This document shows positions 8,525 to 17,826 of a stretch of 34,213 nt of DNA, piece after piece. Under the pieces are notes generated by a model, which saw nothing but the letters and a program-made list of their open reading frames with translations, was not told the DNA's origin and did no database searches. Position 1 is the stretch's first letter. Each line of letters opens with the position of its first letter. Position numbers and translations under genes: made by a program. Origin of the DNA: a candidate division FCPU426 bacterium (lineage in GTDB: Bacteria > Oederibacteriota > Muellerivitia > Muellerivitales > Muellerivitaceae); contig PLZG01000113.1 in assembly GCA_003152075.1 (NCBI GenBank), positions 1 through 34,213 of the forward strand. Direction: 5' to 3'.

Positions 8525-9544
8525 TTATTTTTGTCCCGGAATTTTGTAAATCGTCACGTTATCGCCCCCGCAAGTTAGGATCATATCGTCCGAGGTGATG
8601 TCGATTCCGCTGAAATTGACAAGTTTTCCGGGCTCGGCTTCGTCGGTTAAGACCCCCAATAAATTCCCGGCAGAGTCAAAAACCCTCACATCATTGCCGC
8701 ATCCAACGTAAAGCCTTTCTTTCGAATCCAAAGCCAGGAAAGAGGGAGATCCTTCTGTTTTGGTGGATCGGAGAACCTGTCCCAATTGATCAAAAACTTG
8801 AATCCGGCCTTTTTCGTTGATCAGGCCGCAAGCGTAATAATGACCCTTTCCGTCGCCAATGGCCCCACCCACGTTTCCAATTTCATCCTTACCCGCCCAC
8901 GTGCTTAAAAGATCCCCCGCGAAAGATAAGCGAACCAGGTGAAAGTTCCCCCCGTTAGGAATCATGAGGCAGTCCCCACCCCATCCAACGTATCGGGGCC
9001 CGTAAAAAAAACCGAAATGGGCCAGGTCCAGGACTTTCTTGAGTTTCCCGTTTACGTCAAAAACTTTAATCGCGCCATTCCAAGTGTCCAAGACATAAAG
9101 GTTTCCCTTGCGATCGCTGGTAATTCCGGAGGGTTCATTAAACTCATTGGGGGCCTTGCCAGACTTTCCCCCCCATTTCCGGATGAGCTTGCCTTTAAAA
9201 TCGTACTCTAGGACCTGGCAACCCGGAGAATCGGTGACGGCAAGCAGGTTGGGGCCGATTGCGGCGACAGCTGTTACAAAAAAAGTTTTACCCGGGGAAG
9301 GATTAAGGCTGAATTGGGCAACTTTTTCCAGCGGAAAATCCTTTGGCTTTGAGTGCACGCCGGTTTTAAATAGACTGGGGCCGTACAAAACCCCGAGAAT
9401 AATAAGAACTAGGATGAAAAATTTCTTAAAAGAGCCGCTTCCAGAACCGTTAACGGAAGAACTTGCGGGAGGCGGGGCAATGACAGCCTTCGGGGCAGCA
9501 CTTCGTTGCTTCGAAGATACTTTTTTTGATGAACGACGAGCCAT
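8525..9544 (-). CDS. Membrane-anchored NHL-type beta-propeller
   Basis: The 339-residue protein has a basic Ser/Lys-rich tail (MARRSSKKVSSKQRS), a single membrane segment near residues 39-59, and then a periplasmic six-bladed propeller built from NHL-like repeats such as NEPSGITSDRKGNLYVLD and SPSFLALDSKERLYVG. NHL propellers usually bind proteins or glycans and need no catalysis. The start is well supported: GGAGG lies five bases before the ATG. It stands between two of the tailed ArnT-like genes on the same strand, and a paralogue occurs at 23840-24808. The role may be scaffolding or acceptor binding for the transferases; that is inferred from position and the shared tail type. Confidence 0.75.
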   Translation of the reverse strand: MARRSSKKVSSKQRSAAPKAVIAPPPASSSVNGSGSGSFKKFFILVLIILGVLYGPSLFKTGVHSKPKDFPLEKVAQFSLNPSPGKTFFVTAVAAIGPNLLAVTDSPGCQVLEYDFKGKLIRKWGGKSGKAPNEFNEPSGITSDRKGNLYVLDTWNGAIKVFDVNGKLKKVLDLAHFGFFYGPRYVGWGGDCLMIPNGGNFHLVRLSFAGDLLSTWAGKDEIGNVGGAIGDGKGHYYACGLINEKGRIQVFDQLGQVLRSTKTEGSPSFLALDSKERLYVGCGNDVRVFDSAGNLLGVLTDEAEPGKLVNFSGIDITSDDMILTCGGDNVTIYKIPGQK

Positions 9545-9634
9545 AAAGCCTCCATTTTTGGTATTAAACCAGGAAAAACCAGACTAAATAAAACCATAAA
9601 GTTAATAAGTTTCCTCGCCGCCCGCATTATGCCA

Positions 9635-12133
9635 TTACTGGTGCTTACTTTCCACGGGAGGTTGGCCCAAAACCCATTGTCCCCCGCTTCCCGCGGGGGG
9701 CGTCACCAAAACATCCGTAAATGTAAAGGTGTGCCGAAAAGCCGTCTTTAAGGTCACCTGATGGACCCCTGCTTTAAGATAAATATTTTCCTTGGCTGAC
9801 AAACCAGACCACAAGTGCATCCTTTGCTTCCCATCAATCAAAAGGATGATAACATCCTTGGCTTGACTGATTAAAAAATTATATTCCCCATCGGTGGGAA
9901 CGGTTAATTGGCCATCCACTTGGGCGGTAACACTCTCATTCACAAAGGAAGGTATATGATCTTGAACCGTTGGAACCCGGTCATCCCACCAAATCATTCC
10001 CCTTGCGATACCATAGGACCCATACGCCATATAAAAGCGCCTCCGCCAATATTCATGGGGAACCCGTTGTACATAAAGAATCTTTCCCGGAACTTCATCC
10101 AGACTTGCAAAAGGAATTAAAACCCTCTCCATAAAATTGGGGCCATTGAGGCTGGGTACCCCTGTCCACTCGGCCTGAGGAAATTCTTTTCGAACCCTTT
10201 CCTGCGTGGCTTTGTCCCCACCATAAACCAACAAAATGATGTCCTTTTCCTTCTGACCCGGCTCCAGGTAAATAGGGTTAGGATCGTTCAAACGCCATGC
10301 GTCTTTTTGGTCACAAAGCATAGGAAAAGCCGGTCCGACGAAATCAGGAAGTTGTTGGGCAAGGATCACCTTATATTGCTTCCAATCCTTGTTTACTTGT
10401 GAGCCAATAATGGGGTCATTCTTGGTTTGAGTTGTCATCCATTTCTGACAAAGGTCAAAACTCCATTTTGCGTCCCAAGCCCAAAGGCTTAACAGCAACA
10501 AGAAAGCTACCTTTCGAAGGATGTCGCTTTTCGCCTTCAAGGAAAAAAGTTCCCAAAAAGCGTCCAAACCCCATCCTCCCAACAGGTACAAGGGCGCAAC
10601 CGCCCCCAGCAACCGTCCGGTGTGATCTTGGTTAGAAAGAATGAAAGGAACCATTCCAACAAGCGCTATCAGAAGAACAAAGCTTTTTCGACCGGAGGGC
10701 CGAGAGAGGAAGTAAGCCAGGCCAACCACCATGGCAAGTTCTGAAAAACTTTCAAAGAAGGAGTGCCCAAGACAATGGGTCGTTTCGGTCAAATCGGTGG
10801 CGGTAAAAACCGCCCCCAGGGTAAAAACAATCTTGAACCAAAGTAATTTAAGGGTGGCCAAACCCAATATAAGCTTTCCGTTTTCGTGGAAAATTGAGAT
10901 GGTGGTTGAGTAAGAAGAATAAAGGGGATGCAACAACAAGGGCGACATCAAAAGGGCGGTCAAACCGGCGCCCGTTGCCCACCCAAAAACCTTTCGATTG
11001 GCCTCACTTTCTTTGGCTCCAATCCATGTCTTGATATAGACGGCCACTAGGATCACGGCTACCGCTCCCAGGAACCAAGGGCTGACGATAAAAGCTGCCC
11101 CTGAGCTCAAGGGCAAAAAATTATTCTTGTAAAAAAATAGAATGGCCCAGGACAACCAGAGTCCCGCCGCTAAAACCCAAGGCCATACCCCCTTGACCTT
11201 CTCTTTAGAACCGAAAAGAACCCAAATCAGGACGATTGAGATCATCGTCGGGGTCCAAGGGCGGGACATGGGATAACAATAGTCCCCGAAAGCAAGCGCA
11301 ATCCCCCAAAAAGCAAAATGCTTCAAGGTCGGTTTTTGGATTACCCGGTAAAAGAAAAATAACGCCCAGACACAAGCTAATACGGTCGAGTTGATTCCGC
11401 AGCCATAATAAGGCCAGATCATACCGGCCCTAGAAAGGGCCTCGAATGCCATCATGATCAGCCCCATCCTTCGCCCGCGAATAGCACTTCCCAAACGGTA
11501 AAGTCCCCAAATAACCCCCAAATCCATGAGTGTGCAGCTCAATCGGGTAATCCAGACACCTGAAGCCTTCGGAAATATTTCCCAGAGGGCCGCGGTAAAG
11601 TAGGAAAAAAAAGGAGGCCGGGAGGAAATAGGGAATAACAAGGGACGCTGTTTAAAATCAATGATATTTCGAATATCACCGGTGGTGATAAGATTGTCCG
11701 CCCAAAAAAAGGGCGAGGATTCTTCCGGCCGGTAAAAGCGGCTGAAAAAGCAAAGGCCAAAAAAGAAAGCGAACCAAAGGTAGGCCAACCACCGAGGCAT
11801 CTCAGAACGGTCCGTTTCCTTAGGTAAATAGTGGAAAGCGGCGACTAATCCAGCAAAACCCAAAAACAAGAGTGATGGATGCGTCAATAGACGGGCTAAG
11901 AAACTATCCGGCGGCAAAAGAAGATGGTAATTCGGGAGTGAATAAAACCCTACTACCGTTAAAGCCAAAGCTCCCAAGAGAAGATAGGCTCCTCTGGAAG
12001 ACTTTTCTAATAATAACGGAACCGCCACATTTGGCACCCCAATTTCGGGTCTTTTATTCCCTTTTTCCTTTGGTCTTATGCCCCGCATAACCTTCTTCGC
12101 GGAGGATGCTCTCTTTTTTTTGGCGGGACCCAT
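9635..12133 (-). CDS. ArnT/PMT-like membrane glycosyltransferase with PA14-like C-terminus
   Basis: The 832-residue protein starts with the basic tail MGPAKKKRASSAKK. The first membrane segment is followed by YSLPNYHLLLPP, a motif shared with two neighbours. About a dozen segments follow. The first large outer loop has W144-A145-D146 where other family members have W-D-D, keeping the second aspartate. The C-terminal part has NDPNPIYLEPGQKEKD, a YVQRVPHEYWRRRFY motif and a PA14-like region with LLIDGKQRMHL and LKAGVHQVTLKT. The start is supported by TGAGGT four bases before the ATG, the same signal as the next gene upstream. Similarity to the 12349-14823 protein runs along the whole length, so the pair arose by tandem duplication. 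Sugar and acceptor are unknown. Confidence 0.75.
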   Translation of the reverse strand: MGPAKKKRASSAKKVMRGIRPKEKGNKRPEIGVPNVAVPLLLEKSSRGAYLLLGALALTVVGFYSLPNYHLLLPPDSFLARLLTHPSLLFLGFAGLVAAFHYLPKETDRSEMPRWLAYLWFAFFFGLCFFSRFYRPEESSPFFWADNLITTGDIRNIIDFKQRPLLFPISSRPPFFSYFTAALWEIFPKASGVWITRLSCTLMDLGVIWGLYRLGSAIRGRRMGLIMMAFEALSRAGMIWPYYGCGINSTVLACVWALFFFYRVIQKPTLKHFAFWGIALAFGDYCYPMSRPWTPTMISIVLIWVLFGSKEKVKGVWPWVLAAGLWLSWAILFFYKNNFLPLSSGAAFIVSPWFLGAVAVILVAVYIKTWIGAKESEANRKVFGWATGAGLTALLMSPLLLHPLYSSYSTTISIFHENGKLILGLATLKLLWFKIVFTLGAVFTATDLTETTHCLGHSFFESFSELAMVVGLAYFLSRPSGRKSFVLLIALVGMVPFILSNQDHTGRLLGAVAPLYLLGGWGLDAFWELFSLKAKSDILRKVAFLLLLSLWAWDAKWSFDLCQKWMTTQTKNDPIIGSQVNKDWKQYKVILAQQLPDFVGPAFPMLCDQKDAWRLNDPNPIYLEPGQKEKDIILLVYGGDKATQERVRKEFPQAEWTGVPSLNGPNFMERVLIPFASLDEVPGKILYVQRVPHEYWRRRFYMAYGSYGIARGMIWWDDRVPTVQDHIPSFVNESVTAQVDGQLTVPTDGEYNFLISQAKDVIILLIDGKQRMHLWSGLSAKENIYLKAGVHQVTLKTAFRHTFTFTDVLVTPPAGSGGQWVLGQPPVESKHQ

Positions 12134-12348
12134 TATTACCTCAATGAAATCATTACTAGATCGAACGGCCTAAAGAAAAGATAAAAAACTGACGGGCGTG
12201 ATTGACTTTACCATCCTTTTAGATGGGAAACAAAGACTTTAATCCAAAGCCGAAAAGACAGGGGATAAAAGATTATAAAGTGAAAGAATCTTAAGCGGAT
12301 GAGAGCCGGCAGCGTTTTACGAAAAACTTTTCGAGAGCGATCAACGGC

Positions 12349-14823
12349 TTAACGGGCGGTGCCCAAATTCCACTCTTTGTCGCCGTTGGGGGGTGTCACA
12401 AGAATATCCGTGAAATTATACCTGGATCGGAAGGCAGTCTTGTAAACCACTGGGTGGTCCCCGGCTTTCAGAAATACTTTTGCCTTGGCTGGAAGGCCGC
12501 CCCTTTGGTTTAAAATATTCTTGCCGTCAATGGATAAAAAAATGACATCCAAAGTCTGGCTGGCCGAAAAACAATATTCTCCATCAACTCGAACCATCAA
12601 TTCCCCGTCTGCTTCGGCGCTAACATGGGCGTCGATCCCCGGCGGAAAAGCCGCGTTGAACGCGGGCACCGAGTCCTCCCACCACACCATTCCCCTCGCA
12701 ATACCATAGGGATAATCGGCCCAATAAAATCTCCTCCGCCAATATTCACGCGGTATCCTTTGAACATAAAGTAACTTACCTGGAACTTCTCCCAAACTGT
12801 CAAAAGGAATGAATATCCTATGCAAAAAATTGGGGCCGTTGAGGCTGGGAACATCCGTCCATTGAGCCATGGGGAATTCCTCCCGGACCCTTTTGGCTGT
12901 GGGTTCATCCCCGCCGTACACGTACAAAACAATGTCCTTGCTCTTTTCCCCCGGTCCCAAATAAATTGGGTTGGGATCGTTTAAAAGCCAGGCGTCCCTT
13001 TGGTCGCATAGCATAGTAAATTGGGGTTGGAAAAAATTTGAATCGTGACGGGCGAGGATCACCCGGTATTGCTTCCAATCCTTTTCCAATTGCGCCCCAA
13101 TAACGGCGTCATTGGTGGTCCGGTAGGTCATCCATCCCCGGCCCAGGACGATACCGGTTTTCGCGTCCCAAGCCCAAAAACCAAAAAGCAACAGGAGCGC
13201 CGCTGTCCGCCAAACTCCATTTTTCATTTCACGGGTGAAAATTCCCCAAAAAGCATCCAGTCCCCAGGCGCCCATCAGGAAAAGGGGGGCGACCGCACCA
13301 AATAACCTTCCGGTGTGCGGCCTCTGGCTTAAAATAAAAGGGAGTGTTCCAACCAGAATCATGAGAATGAGAAAGTTCTTGCGCCAAGAAGGTATTGCGA
13401 GGAAATAAGCCAGTCCCACCACCATGGCCATTTGCGGAAAAACCTCAAAAAAGGAATGACCGGGGATCGGATAGCGGGAAAAATCCGGCTCAGAGGTGGA
13501 GAAAATCACGTGAAAGGCGTAAGTGACATTTGGCCAAATTTCCTTAAATACGGACAACAGTTTCGAGGAATTGTCGCCCAGCAGGAATACCGAACGGTTG
13601 GCCATGTAGTCGGAATAGAGGGGATGGAACATCAAAGGCCACATCAAAATCCCCGTCACCAATACGCCCGTGGCCCAGCCAAAAATTTTCCGGTTCCCTT
13701 CACTTTCACCTATTTTAGACATGCTCTTAAGATAAGCGGCCAGCAAGACGATGAGCGCCGCTCCTAGAAACCAGGGTTTTACCAATAGGCTGGTCCAAGG
13801 ACCCGGGGGAAGAAATTTATTTGTATAGACAAACAGATAAAGCCAGAAAATCCAAATTCCGACTGATAGAAGCAAAGGCGCGCCTCCCTTAGGTCTTTCC
13901 TTGGGGTTGGAATAAATCCAAAGCAGGATGAGAGTAATCAGGGTCGGGGTCCAAAGACGGAAGGGAGCATAGGTATAATCCCCGAAGGCCAAGAGGATTC
14001 CCCAAATAATAAAATTTGCCATGGATGGTTTTTGGACCAATTGGCAAAAAACCAGCAAGGTAAGGGCGCAAGCTAAAATAACCGAACTCGCCCCATATCC
14101 GGAGTAGGCCCAGATGGTCCCAGGCATCGAAAGGGCCCAAAAGGACATCATGATAAGCCCTGTTCGCCGACCGTTAATGCCGCGCCCCAGGACATAAAGG
14201 GACCAAAGGACCCCGATGTCGATAAAAGTTGAGCTTAACCTGGTGATCCAAAGGCCCGAGGCCTTCGGGAAAATATCCCAAAGGACCACAGTGAGGTAAC
14301 GGGCGAAAGGCTGGGGTGAGCCATAGGGAAAGATCAGGGAATATTGGTGAAAATCCATTGCGCTTCGGATGTCGCCCGTCACCATGAGTTGGTCGACGAA
14401 AAAATAAGGCGGGGCTTCTTCCGGGTGATAGAAGCGGCTGAAAAAACAAAGGCCGGAAAAAAGGGAAAACCAAATATAAACCCATCCCAGGGGAATATCC
14501 TCCGGCTGGTCCGAAAAATCGGGAAAAGTCCGAAAGAGCAGGAACAACCCTATGAAGCCAACCAATAATAGGGATGGATGGACCAGCCAATGGTCTAGGA
14601 TGCCGCCCGGCGTCAAAAGAATATGGTAGTTGGGCAAGGAAAAAAGACCCGCCACGGCTAGGGCCAGAGATCCCAGAAGGCTATAGACGGCCCAAAGGCT
14701 TTTACGCTCCGGCGCGGGAGCCGGGGTTTCGATCTTTAAATCCGGGCCCTTTCCCCCTTTCCGGCGGGGAGCCGAAGCGGTTTTCTTGGGGGACAATTTC
14801 CTCTTTTTTTTGGCGGGACTCAT
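12349..14823 (-). CDS. ArnT/PMT-like membrane glycosyltransferase with PA14-like C-terminus
   Basis: The 824-residue protein starts MSPAKKKRKLSPKK and resembles the 9635-12133 protein from end to end, including FSLPNYHILL after the first membrane segment, NDPNPIYLGPGEKSKD, YVQRIPREYWRRRFY and a PA14-like end with LSIDGKNILN and LKAGDHPVVYKTAF. The catalytic-loop position reads F142-V143-D144, so the first aspartate and the tryptophan of the W-D-D motif are both changed while the second aspartate is kept. The start at 14823 is preferred over an in-frame ATG at 14898 because TGAGGT lies four bases upstream and the protein then begins exactly like its paralogue. A 215-base gap without clear genes separates it from the next gene downstream. 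Confidence 0.75.
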   Translation of the reverse strand: MSPAKKKRKLSPKKTASAPRRKGGKGPDLKIETPAPAPERKSLWAVYSLLGSLALAVAGLFSLPNYHILLTPGGILDHWLVHPSLLLVGFIGLFLLFRTFPDFSDQPEDIPLGWVYIWFSLFSGLCFFSRFYHPEEAPPYFFVDQLMVTGDIRSAMDFHQYSLIFPYGSPQPFARYLTVVLWDIFPKASGLWITRLSSTFIDIGVLWSLYVLGRGINGRRTGLIMMSFWALSMPGTIWAYSGYGASSVILACALTLLVFCQLVQKPSMANFIIWGILLAFGDYTYAPFRLWTPTLITLILLWIYSNPKERPKGGAPLLLSVGIWIFWLYLFVYTNKFLPPGPWTSLLVKPWFLGAALIVLLAAYLKSMSKIGESEGNRKIFGWATGVLVTGILMWPLMFHPLYSDYMANRSVFLLGDNSSKLLSVFKEIWPNVTYAFHVIFSTSEPDFSRYPIPGHSFFEVFPQMAMVVGLAYFLAIPSWRKNFLILMILVGTLPFILSQRPHTGRLFGAVAPLFLMGAWGLDAFWGIFTREMKNGVWRTAALLLLFGFWAWDAKTGIVLGRGWMTYRTTNDAVIGAQLEKDWKQYRVILARHDSNFFQPQFTMLCDQRDAWLLNDPNPIYLGPGEKSKDIVLYVYGGDEPTAKRVREEFPMAQWTDVPSLNGPNFLHRIFIPFDSLGEVPGKLLYVQRIPREYWRRRFYWADYPYGIARGMVWWEDSVPAFNAAFPPGIDAHVSAEADGELMVRVDGEYCFSASQTLDVIFLSIDGKNILNQRGGLPAKAKVFLKAGDHPVVYKTAFRSRYNFTDILVTPPNGDKEWNLGTAR

Positions 14824-14827
14824 ATTT

Positions 14828-14833
14828 ACCTCA
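14828..14833 (-). promoter_or_regulatory. Ribosome binding site deciding the start at 14823
   Basis: Read on the minus strand, TGAGGT is followed by AAAT and ATG. The paralogous gene has the same TGAGGT plus four bases before its ATG at 12133. This supports trimming 25 residues from the longest possible reading. Confidence 0.6.
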
Positions 14834-14923
14834 AATATAAATCGGATTTCAACTTGGCCCATCGCTTCAAAAAAACCACGGTCCAAACTCAACTTCACTA
14901 GAAGTCATTTCATAAATCCCATG

Positions 14924-15067
14924 ACCCTCGCCCCCTGGCTTTGGTTTTGAGGGTACATAGGGGTTCTTCCCTATGAGAGCTTTTCGGGAGATGGGTAGGA
15001 TGAGGGGTGTGAAAAACACGGCATATCCCCCACCCTCACACCGGCCCTCTCCCCTCGACGGAGAGGG
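14924..15067. repeat. Intergenic region with nested hairpins, repeat family C
   Basis: The 338-base gap between 14824 and 15161 holds no gene that I can support. It contains several inverted repeats: CATAGGG at 14956-14962 with CCCTATG at 14969-14975; ACCCTC at 14924-14929 with GAGGGT at 14949-14954; GGTGTGA near 15006 with TCACACC near 15036; and CCCTCTCC at 15045-15052 with GGAGAGGG at 15060-15067 (perfect 8 bp, 7-base loop, followed by an A-run). The last resembles the C+T-rich palindromes scattered in many environmental genomes. The block could act as a processing or termination structure between two transferase genes. Confidence 0.6.
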
Positions 15068-15161
15068 GAAAAAGCGGAAAAACCAATTTATTAAATGACT
15101 TCTAACCTATCAAACTGTCAGATAAGTAAACCTTCCATAAAAAATTTTTAAAAATTATGCC

Positions 15162-17669
15162 TCAGCGCGGAGCCGTGCGGGAGACCAAGTCATCCAAAGG
15201 TTCTTTGGAAGCTTGACCAGGTCGGCTAATGTAAACGGTAGTAAAACGGAGTTCACTGCTGAAACAGTTCAACATTTTCACTTGGTGGGGACCCGCTTTT
15301 AGGAAGACCTTCCGGGTTTTATCGTTGAAATTGTCCCCCGGGAAAAGGTTGATGACTTTTTTCCCGTCAATGAAAAGCCACAAGGCGTTGCCGGAAGAAA
15401 GGGATAAAACATACTCCCCCTCGCTAGCGACATTCCATACTCCCTCCACACTGGCCGTAGCATGGTCCCATTCGTAAGGCTCGGGCTTGGTCACCGGTAG
15501 CGAATCATTCCAATGGTTCGCCAAGTCGTTATGTAGGATGAGTCCGCGACCCATTCCGTAACGGCCATAAAAACAACGGTGCCATAAAGTCGGCGAGGCG
15601 AATTGAAGCGTAAATAAGCCGTTGTCATTTTTTTCCAGCCGGTCAAAGGGAACGATCATCCCTTTGAGAAAAGGTACGCCTATTTGATCCTCCCAATAAA
15701 TATAGCGTTTGAACCAGGGAAGACCGGGAAAGGCTGTTTCCATTTTTTTCTGGATGTCTAAATCCTTTCCGGACACCATCACCACCAAGTCCTTTCCTTT
15801 TTCCCCAGGGGCTATTTCAATGATATTTGAGTCGTTCATCCGGTAGATATCCTTGTTATCACAGAGAATATCCTGGGAAGCGGTGTAAAAAACAGGGCGG
15901 AAAGGCCGCAAATAAACCCGATGGGCAGGCCATTGTTCCTCCACAGCTGCGGCCGCCACCGAATCGGGCCCCTTCTGGGCCATCCACTCGGCTAGAAGTT
16001 TGGAATTCCGGTCCACTTCCCAGCCGCAAAAGAAAAGAAGGAAGGCGGCGCAGGCCATGTTCCCACCTTTAGTCGGGCCCGTTTGGAGATAAGCCAGCCA
16101 CAGCCGGTTTAGTCCCCAGGCTCCGGTCAACAGGACCGGCAAGACAATGGCTTCCAACCGGAACGGGTGGGGGTTAAAGGTAAAAATATAGGGCACCATT
16201 CCCACGAGATATAGGAGCAGGACAAAGGCCTTGAGCCAGGTGGGACGGGCGGCGAAATAAGCCAAGCCCAGGAGCCCGCAAACAGCCGCGTAATAATCAA
16301 ACCATGAGTCACCGGCGGCGGGTAACCGGCCCACATCGTCGAATTTGCCGAACATGAAATAATGCCCCATGATGAAATGACCCCATAAATAACCCAGGGG
16401 CCCTCCGCCCGCGCCAGGATTTTTGGCGCTGCCGGCGAAGGCCGTGAAAATATCCGCGACGTGTTCCGAATAATGGGGATGGAGATATAAGGGCGTCATG
16501 ACAAGGGCTGTGGCTAGGGCCCCGGTGGCCCACCCCAAAAGTTTAGTTGGCCCCTTTTCTCGGTTTTCCAGAAAAACCCTTCCATAACTGACGGCTAAAA
16601 GCGCGGCCACCAATGTCAAGGCCAGGGGGCTGGTTAGGAAAATCACCGTTCCATTTTTTTCAGGGAGGAACATATTCTTGTAAAAGAAAAGAAAGGCCCA
16701 AGCCGCCATGAGACCCGGACCCAAGATGACCCGGAAAAAGTTCCAGACTCTCTCCCGAGAATCGCTGAAAACCCATAACCACATGCATCCCAGGATGACC
16801 GGCGTCCAAACCCGGAAGGGTACGTAAGAATAAGCTCCAAAACCTAAGGCGGTTCCCCACTCCAGGAAATGGATCCAATCCGGCTTCTTGAGGACTCGGA
16901 GGAAAAAAAGAAAGGTGAGGGCGCAACCCAGTACGGTCGTGCCTGAACCATATCCGAACTTGCAAATCATGATCATTTCCTTGCTGATGGCTCCCATGGC
17001 CATCAGCAGGATTCCCATCCGGCGTCCTCCGATTTCCTTGCCGATGAGGTAAAAAATCCAAAGCGTGGTCAGGTCAATAAGTGTGGAGCTGAGCCGAATG
17101 ACGAAAACTCCCGTCGAGTGAGGCAGAAACTCCCATAACAAAGCGGAAAAATAAGGATAAAGGGGTTCGCGCCAGCCGAATGGAAATAAAAGGGGATGGT
17201 TGTGAAAATCCACGATGCTGCGAATGTCCGAAACCACGACATAATGGTCGTCCCAAAAAAAGTTGGCGGGTTCTTCTGGCCGGTACAACCTCATCGCCGC
17301 ACCCAGGCCTAATAAAACCCAGAACCAAACTCGGGCTGTTAGCGGGGAAAAATCCAACGAGTCTTCCCGGGTAACCGGAACCATGCGCCAAAGAACAGCC
17401 ATGGCGCCCAATCCCGCCAATAAAAACCACCGGGTGGGAACGTTGCCAAAGGGGTATCCTTCAGGAAGCAATTGGCGGTAGTTGGGCAAGGAAAAAAAAC
17501 CAATCATTACGATTGCCCAAGCCGTTAACAAATAATAAAACTTATCCCGGTTAAGATGCGCGGGAACGGAAATTTCCGGAACCGCCATGAAACCAGGAGG
17601 CTTAGGGCGGGGGGCCCGGACCTTCTTATTGGTTTTACTGGGCTTGAGGGTCTTCCGTTTTGCCGGCAT
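15162..17669 (-). CDS. ArnT/PMT-like membrane glycosyltransferase with PA14-like C-terminus
   Basis: The 835-residue protein has the basic tail MPAKRKTLKPSKTNKK, then FFSLPNYRQLLPE after the first membrane segment, as in the two paralogues downstream. The first outer loop keeps the full W139-D140-D141 motif followed by SDIRSIVDFHNHPLL. The soluble part has a more divergent NDSNIIEIAPGEKGKD module and a PA14-like end with LFIDGKKVINLF and LKAGPHQVKMLN. The ATG is preceded by AGGAGCGG at a suitable distance, and a candidate promoter with a perfect TATAAT lies about 50 bases upstream, so this gene may head its own transcript. Predicted to transfer a polyprenyl-phosphate-linked sugar on the outer side of the inner membrane; substrate unknown. 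Confidence 0.75.
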   Translation of the reverse strand: MPAKRKTLKPSKTNKKVRAPRPKPPGFMAVPEISVPAHLNRDKFYYLLTAWAIVMIGFFSLPNYRQLLPEGYPFGNVPTRWFLLAGLGAMAVLWRMVPVTREDSLDFSPLTARVWFWVLLGLGAAMRLYRPEEPANFFWDDHYVVVSDIRSIVDFHNHPLLFPFGWREPLYPYFSALLWEFLPHSTGVFVIRLSSTLIDLTTLWIFYLIGKEIGGRRMGILLMAMGAISKEMIMICKFGYGSGTTVLGCALTFLFFLRVLKKPDWIHFLEWGTALGFGAYSYVPFRVWTPVILGCMWLWVFSDSRERVWNFFRVILGPGLMAAWAFLFFYKNMFLPEKNGTVIFLTSPLALTLVAALLAVSYGRVFLENREKGPTKLLGWATGALATALVMTPLYLHPHYSEHVADIFTAFAGSAKNPGAGGGPLGYLWGHFIMGHYFMFGKFDDVGRLPAAGDSWFDYYAAVCGLLGLAYFAARPTWLKAFVLLLYLVGMVPYIFTFNPHPFRLEAIVLPVLLTGAWGLNRLWLAYLQTGPTKGGNMACAAFLLFFCGWEVDRNSKLLAEWMAQKGPDSVAAAAVEEQWPAHRVYLRPFRPVFYTASQDILCDNKDIYRMNDSNIIEIAPGEKGKDLVVMVSGKDLDIQKKMETAFPGLPWFKRYIYWEDQIGVPFLKGMIVPFDRLEKNDNGLFTLQFASPTLWHRCFYGRYGMGRGLILHNDLANHWNDSLPVTKPEPYEWDHATASVEGVWNVASEGEYVLSLSSGNALWLFIDGKKVINLFPGDNFNDKTRKVFLKAGPHQVKMLNCFSSELRFTTVYISRPGQASKEPLDDLVSRTAPR

Positions 17670-17718
17670 TTCTATCCGCTCCTGAAAATATCCTGATCTT
17701 TTCGAAAATTAATGCCGA

Positions 17719-17747
17719 ATTATAAACCGTTGCGCCAAGAACTTTAA
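17719..17747 (-). promoter_or_regulatory. Candidate sigma70-type promoter
   Basis: On the minus strand TTAAAG and TATAAT are separated by 17 bases, with the -10 box about 50 bases before the ATG at 17669. The -10 is perfect and the -35 is weak (about three of six). Confidence 0.4.
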
Positions 17748-17758
17748 GAATTTTCCTT

Positions 17759-17784
17759 AAAAATCTCCAACAAAAATCTCCAAC
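17759..17784 (+). repeat. Perfect 13-bp tandem duplication
   Basis: The unit aaaaatctccaac occurs twice in a row in the gap upstream of the 15162-17669 gene. It looks like a recent slippage or repair event next to the decayed gene fragment that follows. Confidence 0.8.
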
Positions 17785-17826
17785 ACCGCGAAGTGCCGAA
17801 TCCTGCCGGACCCTGGATCATAAAAA

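Noticed and set aside
14174-14590. Minus-strand frame overlapping the 12349-14823 gene
   Set aside because: It is the same strand in another frame; the Pro/Phe/Gly-rich product is a frame-shifted reading of membrane segments.
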